From: Sneathiella sedimenti
GTDB lineage: Bacteria > Pseudomonadota > Alphaproteobacteria > Sneathiellales > Sneathiellaceae
Assembly: GCF_017313765.1 (NCBI RefSeq)
Contig: NZ_JAFLNC010000002.1
Span: 310,001-374,000 of the forward strand
Reading direction: 5' to 3'
Length of the DNA stretch: 64,000 bases
Shown: positions 25,461 through 33,340 of the stretch, one piece after another
How the letters are laid out: each line of letters opens with the position of its first letter
How positions within the stretch are numbered: position 1 is the stretch's first letter
Notes under the pieces: generated by a model
Database searches by the model: none
What the model saw: only the letters and a program-made list of their open reading frames with translations
What the model was told of the DNA's origin: nothing
Position numbers and translations under genes: made by a program

Positions 25461-26222
25461 CTAGCCATGCATGGTCAGGCCGCCGGAAACGGAAATTGTC
25501 TGGCCCGTGATAAAGCCGGCATCATCAGAAGCGAGGAAACAGACGATCCCCGGAAAGTCTGATGGGTCGGCCAGACGGCGCATGGGGATGGCTCGCTTCA
25601 AGCCTTCCGCAATTTTTGCTCCCGTGTCGCCAACGGCAACGGCGGCGAAAAGCGGTGTATCTGTTGGGCCGGGGCAAACCACATTCACCTGAACGCCCGC
25701 CCGCGCAAGCTCGCGGGCGACGGTCTTGCTGAAGGAGATGATCCCGCCCTTGCAGGCGGAATAGACCGCCTCTCCGGAGGATCCGACACGTCCCGCGTCC
25801 GAACTGATATTGATGATCCGGCCGCCGCCATTTTTCACCATGCCCGGCAGAACGGCATGGTGCATATGTAGTGGGCCATAGAGATTGATATCGATGACTT
25901 TTTTCCAGAAGTCGACGTCAGTTTCCAGGAAGGTTACCATCCGGTCCCAACCGGCATTATTCACCAGAATGTCGACCGGACCGCCTTTTTCAAACGCGGC
26001 AACGGCCGTATCGATTTGCGCGCGATCTGAAATATCGACCTTGTACGCGGTGGCCTTGCCCTTCGCGTCCTTGATCATTTGGATGGTTTCCTCGCCGCCG
26101 TCTAGGTCCAGATCGAAGATCGCGACGTCCGCCCCTTCCTCCGCGAAACGAAGGGCGATGCTGCGCCCAATTCCGCTGCCGCCTCCGGTTAAGATGACAC
26201 GCTTTCCTGAAAGTCCTCGCAT
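25461..26222 (-). CDS. SDR dehydrogenase resembling 2-hydroxycyclohexanecarboxyl-CoA dehydrogenase (BadH-like)
   Basis: A 253-residue classical short-chain dehydrogenase: TGGGSGIG cofactor motif (residues 12-19), NNAG, catalytic Ser in NISSDAG and YSACKGG with the Tyr-x3-Lys pair. Segments such as INLYGPLHMHHAVLPGMV, GSSGEAVYSACKGG, VVCPGPTDT and SVSGGLTMHG recall BadH of Rhodopseudomonas palustris, which oxidises the ring hydroxyl to a ketone in cyclohexanecarboxylate degradation. I infer oxidation of a 3-hydroxyacyl-CoA, perhaps cyclic. It converges with the crotonase gene and is divergent from the tandem TetR regulator, which may control it. Confidence 0.85.
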   Translation of the reverse strand: MRGLSGKRVILTGGGSGIGRSIALRFAEEGADVAIFDLDLDGGEETIQMIKDAKGKATAYKVDISDRAQIDTAVAAFEKGGPVDILVNNAGWDRMVTFLETDVDFWKKVIDINLYGPLHMHHAVLPGMVKNGGGRIINISSDAGRVGSSGEAVYSACKGGIISFSKTVARELARAGVQVNVVCPGPTDTPLFAAVAVGDTGAKIAEGLKRAIPMRRLADPSDFPGIVCFLASDDAGFITGQTISVSGGLTMHG

Positions 26223-26288
26223 TATTCTAGTTCCCTATTTTCACATAAGTTTTTTGTTATTCTTGATTGCACTTAGCGTCATGGCGAC

Positions 26289-26298
26289 ATAACGTTAT
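26289..26298. promoter_or_regulatory. Ten-base palindrome between the BadH-like gene and the tandem TetR gene
   Basis: ATAACGTTAT is a perfect palindrome in the 129-base divergent gap (26223-26351). Its place, 54 bases before the regulator's start, is that of a possible autoregulatory operator. At 10 bases it could also be chance. Confidence 0.3.
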
Positions 26299-26351
26299 CG
26301 TACTGGCTGGCAGACTGTCCAGTGTTCTCACTAACGTGGTATATTCAATCG

Positions 26352-27680
26352 ATGAACTTGAAGGTGGAGGGCGGAAATGGCAGGAAGCGTGGCGGCCGGA
26401 AAGCAAATGGCACGCGCACAACCATTCTTGCAACCGCGGCGCGACATTTTTGCGAAAAAGGCTATGCCCATACCACGCTCAAGGAGATCGCAGCTGACGC
26501 GGGATTAGAGGCCAGCAGCATTTACTATCATTTCTCCTCAAAAGAAGACTTGCTTGATGATGTGTTTGATCTCGGCTGTCGTCAGGTCATTGATGTGGTG
26601 TCTTCGGTGTATAATGAGCATGAAGCGCGCGGTGCGAATTTCCGTGAGACATTTGCGGCCATGGTATATGCCCATCTGGACCAGGTCTTAGGTGGCAGTG
26701 AATTCACTGCCGCCATCATGCGCAACTTTTCAATGTTGTCCGCAGAAGCGCAGGTTCGGCACCGGCGTGTTTTCGGGAGTTACGGAAATCTCTGGACGAA
26801 GGCGTTTTCTAACGCTCAGAAAAACCACGAAATCAGGTCGGACGTGAGTGTCATGACGCTTCAGCAATTGATTGTCGGGGCCCTTAACTGGACGACGGAA
26901 TGGTTCGACCGGAAGCGGTTTTCGGTTCGGGCATTCGCCAATAATACGGTTATCTTGCTTCTTGACGGTATTCTTGACCAGCGCTCTAAATGGAACGGGC
27001 GCATGATGGATGGCATGTCGATTGAGCCTATGTCGCCAAAAGTGGCCGGGCGGTCAAAAGCAGCGCAGACCCGGCTGCTTATACTGCTCTCCACGACGCA
27101 GGCGCTTCGCAAGAAAGGGTATGATGGTGTTACCTTGCGGCATATTGCTGATGTGGCGGGAATTGAGGCCGGTAGCATCTATTACCATTTTTCGTCAAAA
27201 GAGGAGATCATTGATGATGTCCTGTCGCGTGGGTTGAACGAAATCGTCGAAGGCGTCACTTACATTCTTGAAAACGAAACAGCGTTTCCTGACTATGTGG
27301 GACGGATCGCTGCCGCCATTCGAACGCATATGCTGTATCTGTTTGTGCGCAATGATTTTGTCGCCATGAATATACGCATCTATGGTCAGTTGCCCCAAGA
27401 TGTAAGGGAAAAACATCGACCGATCAGACAACAATACACCTCCAGCTGGAGCAGGACCTTGGCGCGGGCGCAGGAACTTGGGGAAGTCCGTAAGGATGTT
27501 GACGTTGTCCAGATGCGACAGCTCATGCTGGGAGCCTTGAATTGGAGCGCTAACTGGTTTCATCCAAATTGGGATGACGAGGAGGACAAATCCCTGGATG
27601 ATCTAATCAGGAATGTTTCGACGATTTTCCTCGACGGTATTGCATCAGATGTACAGGAAAGAAATTCATGCGAAAGTTGA
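26352..27680 (+). CDS. Tandem (fused double) TetR-family transcriptional regulator
   Basis: The 442-residue protein is about twice the usual TetR length and contains two complete TetR units. The first helix-turn-helix covers about residues 20-66 and the second about 238-285; compare LEASSIYYHFSSKED (52-66) with IEAGSIYYHFSSKEE (271-285). The ligand domains also match, with VGALNWTTEWF (about 175-185) and LGALNWSANWF near the end. The protein thus mimics a covalent dimer, with two DNA-binding heads that could differ. I use the ATG at 26352; a GTG at 26322 and one at 26364 are alternatives, and no start has a strong ribosome site. It is divergent from the BadH-like gene and probably represses local catabolic genes in response to an acyl-CoA or ring compound. 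Confidence 0.88.
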   Translation: MNLKVEGGNGRKRGGRKANGTRTTILATAARHFCEKGYAHTTLKEIAADAGLEASSIYYHFSSKEDLLDDVFDLGCRQVIDVVSSVYNEHEARGANFRETFAAMVYAHLDQVLGGSEFTAAIMRNFSMLSAEAQVRHRRVFGSYGNLWTKAFSNAQKNHEIRSDVSVMTLQQLIVGALNWTTEWFDRKRFSVRAFANNTVILLLDGILDQRSKWNGRMMDGMSIEPMSPKVAGRSKAAQTRLLILLSTTQALRKKGYDGVTLRHIADVAGIEAGSIYYHFSSKEEIIDDVLSRGLNEIVEGVTYILENETAFPDYVGRIAAAIRTHMLYLFVRNDFVAMNIRIYGQLPQDVREKHRPIRQQYTSSWSRTLARAQELGEVRKDVDVVQMRQLMLGALNWSANWFHPNWDDEEDKSLDDLIRNVSTIFLDGIASDVQERNSCES

Positions 27681-27702
27681 ACAGGCACTAGAAACTCTTG
27701 TC

Positions 27703-28335
27703 CTAGTTTCGAAAATCATAGCCGTTTGGATAGCTGTATTTCCAGACAGTTGCAGGCGGCAGGTTCCGGAATACCATCGCAGTTCGTTCTCCCCTTACGC
27801 CGAATCTGTTCGCCAGGGAGGGTGATATTGGCGCCTTCGCCGAATAGGTATACTGGACTAGAATGCCCCGCTGATCGAGTGTTGAGAAAATCTGTTCGAG
27901 AATTCTAATCTTATCCACCTCCTTCACGTTGAGGAGTGGAAGGCTGGAAATAACAATATCGAAGCAAGCACTGGCTTGCGGCTTGAGCACGTCGGCAATC
28001 GACCGCGCATCTCCATTGATCACCCGGACATCCGGGAATTTCGCCGTGAGATAGGCCGCCAGCTTGTCATCGCGCTCCAGAAGACAAAGCTGTTCGCGTG
28101 ACGCACCTTCAGCTAGCAGAGCATTGGTGATAGCTCCGGTTCCAGGGCCGATTTCCAGAATTCTCTTGCCGGTCGGGGCCGCAGCAGATGCCATTGCCCG
28201 GGCCAGCGACTGCCCGCTTGGCACGACAGCGCCTATTTGCCGGGGATTGCGCAGCAGGGCCAGAACAAAGGGTTGGTTCACGTAACCGGGCCCTCCTACT
28301 GACCTGGTTGTTGTAAGGTTTACTCGCTTTCTCAA
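27703..28335 (-). CDS. PmtA-like phospholipid N-methyltransferase (class I SAM methyltransferase)
   Basis: A 210-residue SAM-dependent methyltransferase. The SAM-binding motif is ILEIGPGTGAITNALL (around residue 60), followed by the acidic strand LLERDDKLA and by INGDARSI and VISSLPLLNV. The N-terminal FVLALLRNPRQIGAVVPSGQSLARAMA and the C-terminal VFRNLPPATVWKY match the Rhodobacter/Sinorhizobium PmtA family, which methylates phosphatidylethanolamine towards phosphatidylcholine; relatives include rRNA adenine dimethylases. It would act at the inner face of the cytoplasmic membrane. It converges with the tandem TetR gene and is divergent from an SDR gene; neither seems functionally linked. 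Confidence 0.75.
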   Translation of the reverse strand: MRKRVNLTTTRSVGGPGYVNQPFVLALLRNPRQIGAVVPSGQSLARAMASAAAPTGKRILEIGPGTGAITNALLAEGASREQLCLLERDDKLAAYLTAKFPDVRVINGDARSIADVLKPQASACFDIVISSLPLLNVKEVDKIRILEQIFSTLDQRGILVQYTYSAKAPISPSLANRFGVRGERTAMVFRNLPPATVWKYSYPNGYDFRN

Positions 28336-28412
28336 AGACTGTTTTAGATTAGATCATAAAGCTCTAATTTGTGAAAGGGGGTGTTAACATCTGCCATTTG
28401 AAGATTTGTTAC

Positions 28413-28461
28413 GATTTTTCGGGGATTTATGGACTTTCATGTCATAGTAAACCGAAAAATC
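28413..28461 (+). promoter_or_regulatory. Ten-base-pair inverted repeat just upstream of the SDR ribosome binding site
   Basis: GATTTTTCGG (28413-28422) is perfectly complementary to CCGAAAAATC (28452-28461), with a 29-base loop. The second arm ends two bases before the AAGGGGG-containing ribosome site (28464-28468) of the gene at 28475. It could be a leader hairpin that gates translation, or a split operator. Confidence 0.45.
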
Positions 28462-28474
28462 AAGGGGGATTACG

Positions 28475-29260
28475 ATGGATCTTGGTCTTAACGGCAAGCA
28501 GGCGATTGTTACTGGTGGCTCCAAAGGGATAGGAGGCGCAGTGGCGCGTGCCCTGGCCGCAGAAGGATGCGCAGTGCATCTGGTGGCGCGGAGCAAGGAC
28601 GTGCTTGCCACAACCGCATCGGAGATCGCGCGTGAGAGCGGAGCCCAGGTCACTTATTCTGCCCTGGACCTGAGCGACAGTAAGAGCATCGAGGCATTGA
28701 TGGCAGCAACATCGCTCCCCGACATACTTGTTAACAACGCAGGCGCCATTCCGGCAGGAGATATTCTCTCCATTGATGAGGCGCGCTGGCGAGAGGCCTG
28801 GGATCTGAAAGTTTTCGGCTATATTAACCTTTGCCGCGCCTATTATGGGGCGATGCGGAGCCGCGGGTCCGGCGTAATCATTAATGTGACGGGTCTTGCT
28901 GCCGATCGCTTTGATGCTGGTTATGTCGCTGGGACGACGGGCAATGCGGGGCTTAATGCCTTCAGCCGGGCCGTGGGCGGACGTAGCCTCAATGATGGCA
29001 TTAGGGTCTTGGCAGTCAGCCCCGGCGCGGTTGCGACGGAAAGAATCGAAACATTGATGCGGACCCGCGCACAAAATGAATTTGGCGATTCCGACAGATG
29101 GCAAAGCTATCTCGGCAATCTTCCCGCTGGCCGTGCCGCAAAGACGGAGGAAGTCGCCGATGTGGTAACATTTCTTGCCTCAGATCGCGCCGCCTTTGTC
29201 AGCGGCACCGTTATCAATGTCGATGGCGGCCACGGCGGTAATTTGGGAATTATTTCCTGA
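28475..29260 (+). CDS. SDR-family protein with Tyr-x3-Thr in place of Tyr-x3-Lys
   Basis: A 261-residue short-chain dehydrogenase fold: TGGSKGIG (residues 13-20), the NNAG motif at 87-90 and the C-terminal SGTVINVDGGHGG. The active-site segment reads INVTGLAADRFDAGYVAGTTGNAGLNAF (in pieces): Tyr150 is kept, but position 154, normally the catalytic Lys, is Thr, and the Ser is replaced near Thr139. A recognisable branch of SDRs has this YxxGxxGNA pattern, so it is probably intact rather than decayed, but its chemistry must differ from a standard dehydrogenase. It is divergent from the PmtA-like gene and converges with the amidohydrolase gene. Confidence 0.82.
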   Translation: MDLGLNGKQAIVTGGSKGIGGAVARALAAEGCAVHLVARSKDVLATTASEIARESGAQVTYSALDLSDSKSIEALMAATSLPDILVNNAGAIPAGDILSIDEARWREAWDLKVFGYINLCRAYYGAMRSRGSGVIINVTGLAADRFDAGYVAGTTGNAGLNAFSRAVGGRSLNDGIRVLAVSPGAVATERIETLMRTRAQNEFGDSDRWQSYLGNLPAGRAAKTEEVADVVTFLASDRAAFVSGTVINVDGGHGGNLGIIS

Positions 29261-29272
29261 AACCCTGTGCGT

Positions 29273-30958
29273 TCAGGCGGCAACTCCGTTTCTTAACAAT
29301 TTTCCGGGTAGGGCGTCCATGTTTACTGTTGTTTCATTCTGTTCAATCAGCATTTCACCATTCACGATCACCGCACGAATGCCGCTCGCGGGGGAAATTA
29401 ACCGATCGGCGCCTGTCGGCAGGTCATGAACACGCTCCAGCCCGCCGGCCGCAATGGTGTTAGGGTCAAAAATCACCACATCAGCCATTGCGCCTTCGGC
29501 GAGAAGGCCACGATCTTTAATCCCGAATAGCTCCGCCGGTTTCTGCGTGAGCATATGGATGGCCTGTTCAAGTTTGAGCGTCCCCTTGTCGCGGACCCAG
29601 TAACCCAGAAGGTGGGTTGAGTAGCAGGCATCGCACAGCTGGCTTGCATGTGCACCCGCATCGGAAAGTCCGAGAATGAGATTGTCATCCTGCAGAAGTT
29701 CGGCGACTTCCTCCTCGTCATAGTTGACGATGGGGAAGCGGAAGCGGGCGACGAAATCCGTTTCCAGCGAGAGATCAAGCGCAAAATCAATCGGGTCTTT
29801 GCCGAGGCTTACCGCAACTTCCCGAAGCGGCTTTTCCTCCCATTCAGGGTTGTCGGGCGCCATGGAAATAACACAGCGCTCTATCCAGCCCGCAACAGCA
29901 TTGCGCGCGTCGATTGCCGTATCTTCCCGGAACGCGGCTCGGAAGGTGGGATCGCGATAGATCGCCTTGCGACCCTCGCTGTCGGCCTCCATGATTTGTT
30001 TGAAGAGGGGGCGCATCTCGAACGGGAAGGGTTCGTTAAATTCGAAATCAAAGTTGATCGGACGACAGGCGACCTGCGGATGGATTTTTACCCCTTTTGC
30101 TCGGAGCTGGCGTGTCGTCTCCTGATGGCGGCGATGTGACCCGGGGCCGGACATGCCGGACAAAAGGGCCGTCCAGGTAACCGGAATATCATGCTTTTGT
30201 GAGAGCAGCGCGAGTTGATCGTGGAACAGGGTCGGTCCGACAGTTGCCTGTACGATTTTTGCGCCGCCTAGCCGCGCAGCAGCAACCAGACTGTCCATCT
30301 CGATCATATCTGCGAGACGGCTTGGGACTGGTTTGCCGCCATAGCCATGATGTGTCGTTGCCTGGGAGGTGGAAAAGCCGATAGCGCCCGCTTCCATAGC
30401 CTCGCGCACAATGTCTGCCATGCTGGATACTTCCGTATCGTCAGCGGTGCGTTCAACCGCGTCGGTACCCATGACGTAAGTGCGGATCGGGGTATGCCCG
30501 GCAAGGACCGCCAGATTGATGGCGCTGCCCCGGGTTTCAATTGCGTCCATGTAATCGGCGAAGGTCTCGAACGGCCAGTCACCTCCGAGGCCGTCGGCGA
30601 GCGCGTCATAGGACATTCCCTCAACTTTTTCCAGGGTCCGCATGATGCTGGTGCGATGCTCGGGCCGGGTTGGTGCGACACCAAAGCCGCAGTTGCCAAT
30701 TACCGCCGTGGTCACTCCATGCCAGGGCGAGATGGAGAGCATCCGGTCCCAGATGACCTGTGCATCGTAATGGGTGTGAATATCAACAAATCCGGGGGAG
30801 ATCACCAGCCCGGTTGCATCGATTTCGCGGGTTGCTTCCCCGTCGACCTGGCCGACAGAGACAATCCGGCCATCCTTAATGCCGACATCGCCAATATAAC
30901 CGGGTGATCCGGTGCCGTCGATGATGGTGCCGTTTGTTAATTTCAGATCGAGTGACAT
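29273..30958 (-). CDS. D-aminoacylase/N-acyl-D-amino-acid deacylase-like amidohydrolase
   Basis: A 561-residue amidohydrolase. The metal-binding motif PGFVDIHTHYDAQVIWD is near residue 60, then GVTTAVIGNCGFGVAP, typical of the AAA/D-aminoacylase subfamily, and a C-terminal GLSDAGAHASQLCDACYSTHLL with the catalytic Asp. It hydrolyses an amide bond, perhaps of an N-acyl amino acid or a cyclic amide. Two adjacent ATGs (30961, 30958) follow GGGAGA; the second has better spacing. It is the third gene after two acyl-CoA dehydrogenase subunits (80-base gap), which suggests release or processing of an acyl chain oxidised by that enzyme. Confidence 0.88.
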   Translation of the reverse strand: MSLDLKLTNGTIIDGTGSPGYIGDVGIKDGRIVSVGQVDGEATREIDATGLVISPGFVDIHTHYDAQVIWDRMLSISPWHGVTTAVIGNCGFGVAPTRPEHRTSIMRTLEKVEGMSYDALADGLGGDWPFETFADYMDAIETRGSAINLAVLAGHTPIRTYVMGTDAVERTADDTEVSSMADIVREAMEAGAIGFSTSQATTHHGYGGKPVPSRLADMIEMDSLVAAARLGGAKIVQATVGPTLFHDQLALLSQKHDIPVTWTALLSGMSGPGSHRRHQETTRQLRAKGVKIHPQVACRPINFDFEFNEPFPFEMRPLFKQIMEADSEGRKAIYRDPTFRAAFREDTAIDARNAVAGWIERCVISMAPDNPEWEEKPLREVAVSLGKDPIDFALDLSLETDFVARFRFPIVNYDEEEVAELLQDDNLILGLSDAGAHASQLCDACYSTHLLGYWVRDKGTLKLEQAIHMLTQKPAELFGIKDRGLLAEGAMADVVIFDPNTIAAGGLERVHDLPTGADRLISPASGIRAVIVNGEMLIEQNETTVNMDALPGKLLRNGVAA

Positions 30959-31038
30959 CATTTTTCTCCCTGTTGCGGCAGGGCATCTGCGTGCCCTTAA
31001 CCGCTCATGTGTCGCGTATCCCGCGGCTTTCTTGATTA

Positions 31039-32094
31039 TTATGTCGGTCGGGTAGTCAGCCAGGGCCAAAGATCATCGGCCTCTAGTTCTAGTATATGTC
31101 CGCCAATCCAGTCCGCCCAATAGCTGTCTGAGCCGAACTCATCACGCCACGACCAAAGACGCCGTGTCCGGAAATGCAGGTCATGCTCGTAGGTGAAGCC
31201 GATGGCACCGTGGATCTGATGGGCATGGGACGTCACAACACCCGCTGTTTCGCTAATCCGTGTTTTTGCGGCAGCGATTTCGAAGGTGCTGTCGATATCT
31301 CCTTCTTCCGCCAAGTCAGCCGCCTGAAACGCGCCGAGCGCCGCTGCACCGGCGGCGGCCGCATGTCCGGCCATCTCAGCCATATTCTGCTGGATGGCCT
31401 GAAACTTGCCGAGCGGGCGTCCGAACTGTACCCGGTCATTGGCATATTGGACGCTCGCCTCCAGTATCCATTCGATGGCGCCTGTCATTTGAGACGCACG
31501 CATCATGGCACCGAGCGCGAAGATAGAATGAACAGTCATTCCTGAGGGAAGGTTGCCACTCGCCAAGGACTTCGTCCCTTTGAATTCGAGGGTATCGCGC
31601 GGTTCTGCCGCGATATTCTGGTTTTCGGTGAGGGAATAATCCTCTGCCTTGACCAGTGCAATTCCCTCTTCGGTGACCACGGCAACATGATCCGCCTTGC
31701 GTCCCCATGGAACCCGAGTCGCCGTTCCGGTGACAACCCCATCCTTCAGATGGACGGTTTCATTTTCCCGGACAGGGGCAAAGACGGTGATTCCGTCGGG
31801 CGGTGTAATCCCTGCGCCTGCAAGAAGATAGTTTGCAATAATCTGCTCGACAATGGGGAGTGGTACCGCATGGCGTCCAACGGCGCGGGCGATAACTTCC
31901 GCGTCAGCGAACTGGCCGCTGACACCGCCCATATTTTCCGGCACCAGTACATGCAAGAGACCGTTTTCAGCGATCGCCTGCGACAGTTTTTCCGGAAAGA
32001 CGGCCGCTTCCGCCTGTTCCTTTAAGTTTTTTGTGACCTGATCGGAGAACAGCTTCTCGACCGTATCGGCCATAATCTGACGAAGTTCATTCAT
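31039..32094 (-). CDS. Acyl-CoA dehydrogenase, small subunit-like
   Basis: A 351-residue acyl-CoA dehydrogenase homologue. It keeps the FAD-adenine-binding NDRVQFGRPLGKFQAIQQNMA segment and HAHQIHGAIGFTYEHDLHFRTRR near the end, but lacks the MSEPDSGSD-type signature 1 in the middle domain, where the sequence is degenerate. The neighbour gene shows the opposite pattern. Its start overlaps the stop of that gene by four bases (ATGA, 32091-32094), so the two are translationally coupled. I infer a heteromeric enzyme like the alpha2beta2 FadE pairs of steroid and side-chain degradation in actinobacteria, in which one active site is built from both chains. Confidence 0.85.
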   Translation of the reverse strand: MNELRQIMADTVEKLFSDQVTKNLKEQAEAAVFPEKLSQAIAENGLLHVLVPENMGGVSGQFADAEVIARAVGRHAVPLPIVEQIIANYLLAGAGITPPDGITVFAPVRENETVHLKDGVVTGTATRVPWGRKADHVAVVTEEGIALVKAEDYSLTENQNIAAEPRDTLEFKGTKSLASGNLPSGMTVHSIFALGAMMRASQMTGAIEWILEASVQYANDRVQFGRPLGKFQAIQQNMAEMAGHAAAAGAAALGAFQAADLAEEGDIDSTFEIAAAKTRISETAGVVTSHAHQIHGAIGFTYEHDLHFRTRRLWSWRDEFGSDSYWADWIGGHILELEADDLWPWLTTRPT

Positions 32095-33242
32095 CGTAAG
32101 CCGAGCCCCCTTGCAATAATACCCCGTAAAATTTCCCGGGTTCCCCCGCGCAGCGAGAAGGAAACCGCGGCCTGAGTGATATAGGCGCGCACCTGTTCAA
32201 AATCGGTTGCAGCGGTCATGCTGGCCTCTGTTCGGGCAAATCGATGGGCGATCTCCGGCATTTCCTGTTCGTAGATAGCGCCGAGGTCCTTGACGACCGA
32301 CGCTTCCAACGCCGGGTTAGAATGACTTTCAAGTTTTCCGGCAACGGAAATCGACATCCGCCGCAAGGTCGCGAGATGCGCAATCAAGCGGCCGATTTGT
32401 TCCTGGGCCTTCTTGCTGGGGTCGAGTTTCGCCTCGCGGATCAACTCGATCAACAGCTGGATAGAGGACATATAGCGTTCCGGGCCGGACCTTTCGAAGG
32501 CAAGTTCCGCAGTTACCTGCTGCCAACCGTCACCCTCTGCACCAATACGGTCTTCCTCAGGTACGAAGAAGTCCTCGAACACCACCATGTTAAAATGCTT
32601 TTCGCCCGCAAGATTCTGGATCGGGTCGATGGTGAGCCCCTTGGTCTGTTTCAGGTTGATCAGAAACTGGCTCATGCCGGCATGACGGTTTTCCGACGGG
32701 GGGCTTGTCCGGACGAGGGCAATCATCCAGTCACAATGATGGGCGCCAGTAGTCCAGACCTTGGTGCCGTTGATAAGATATCCGCCGTCAACCTTGTCCG
32801 CCTTGGTGCGAATGGAGGCGAGGTCGGATCCGCTGTCAGGTTCACTCATGCCGATGCAGAAGAAGGATTCTCCCTTGATGATACCGGGCAGAATGCGATG
32901 GCATTGCTCTTCAGTCCCGAAGCGAAGGATAGTTGGGCCACTTTGGCGATCTGCAATCCAGTGGCTGCCAACAGGAGCGCCATATGCAAGGAGTTCTTCC
33001 AGCAGGGCATAGCGCTCAAAAAAGGAGCGTTCACCGCCGCCGTATTTTTTCGGCCATGTCAGCCCGATCCATCCTTTTTCACCCATTTTGCGGGAGAAAT
33101 CAGGGTCAAGGCCGGCCCAGGACCTGGACCGCAACACGGCCGGGTAGTCGGCCAATTCTTTGTGCAGGAACTCGCGCACTTCCTGTCGCAGCTCTTCCGC
33201 TTCCGGCGGCAGGCTGTAAGGGTCGAAATTAAAATACTGCAT
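32091..33242 (-). CDS. Acyl-CoA dehydrogenase, large subunit-like
   Basis: A 383-residue acyl-CoA dehydrogenase homologue with ESFFCIGMSEPDSGSDLAS (signature 1), GTKVWTTGAHHCDWMIALVRT and a C-terminal SFSLRGGTREILRGIIARGLG. The RxxFGxPixxfQ FAD-binding segment is missing and is replaced by AKLDPSKKAQEQIGRLIAHLATLRRM. It is the first gene of a three-gene minus-strand unit and is coupled by an ATGA overlap to the partner that has the missing segment. The complementary losses argue for one shared flavin site per heterodimer. Confidence 0.88.
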   Translation of the reverse strand: MQYFNFDPYSLPPEAEELRQEVREFLHKELADYPAVLRSRSWAGLDPDFSRKMGEKGWIGLTWPKKYGGGERSFFERYALLEELLAYGAPVGSHWIADRQSGPTILRFGTEEQCHRILPGIIKGESFFCIGMSEPDSGSDLASIRTKADKVDGGYLINGTKVWTTGAHHCDWMIALVRTSPPSENRHAGMSQFLINLKQTKGLTIDPIQNLAGEKHFNMVVFEDFFVPEEDRIGAEGDGWQQVTAELAFERSGPERYMSSIQLLIELIREAKLDPSKKAQEQIGRLIAHLATLRRMSISVAGKLESHSNPALEASVVKDLGAIYEQEMPEIAHRFARTEASMTAATDFEQVRAYITQAAVSFSLRGGTREILRGIIARGLGLR

Positions 33243-33340
33243 AGGAAATCTTTATCCCTTATCGATAGCCTTCATTCACTTGGCTATTTTCTTATTCTTG
33301 TTCGGGCCATTGTGGCCATATTTGCTATTTGTGGCAATGG

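Noticed and set aside
28475-29260. Pseudogene because of the missing catalytic Lys
   Set aside because: The frame is intact with a good ribosome site, and a known SDR branch has the same YxxGxxGNA pattern.
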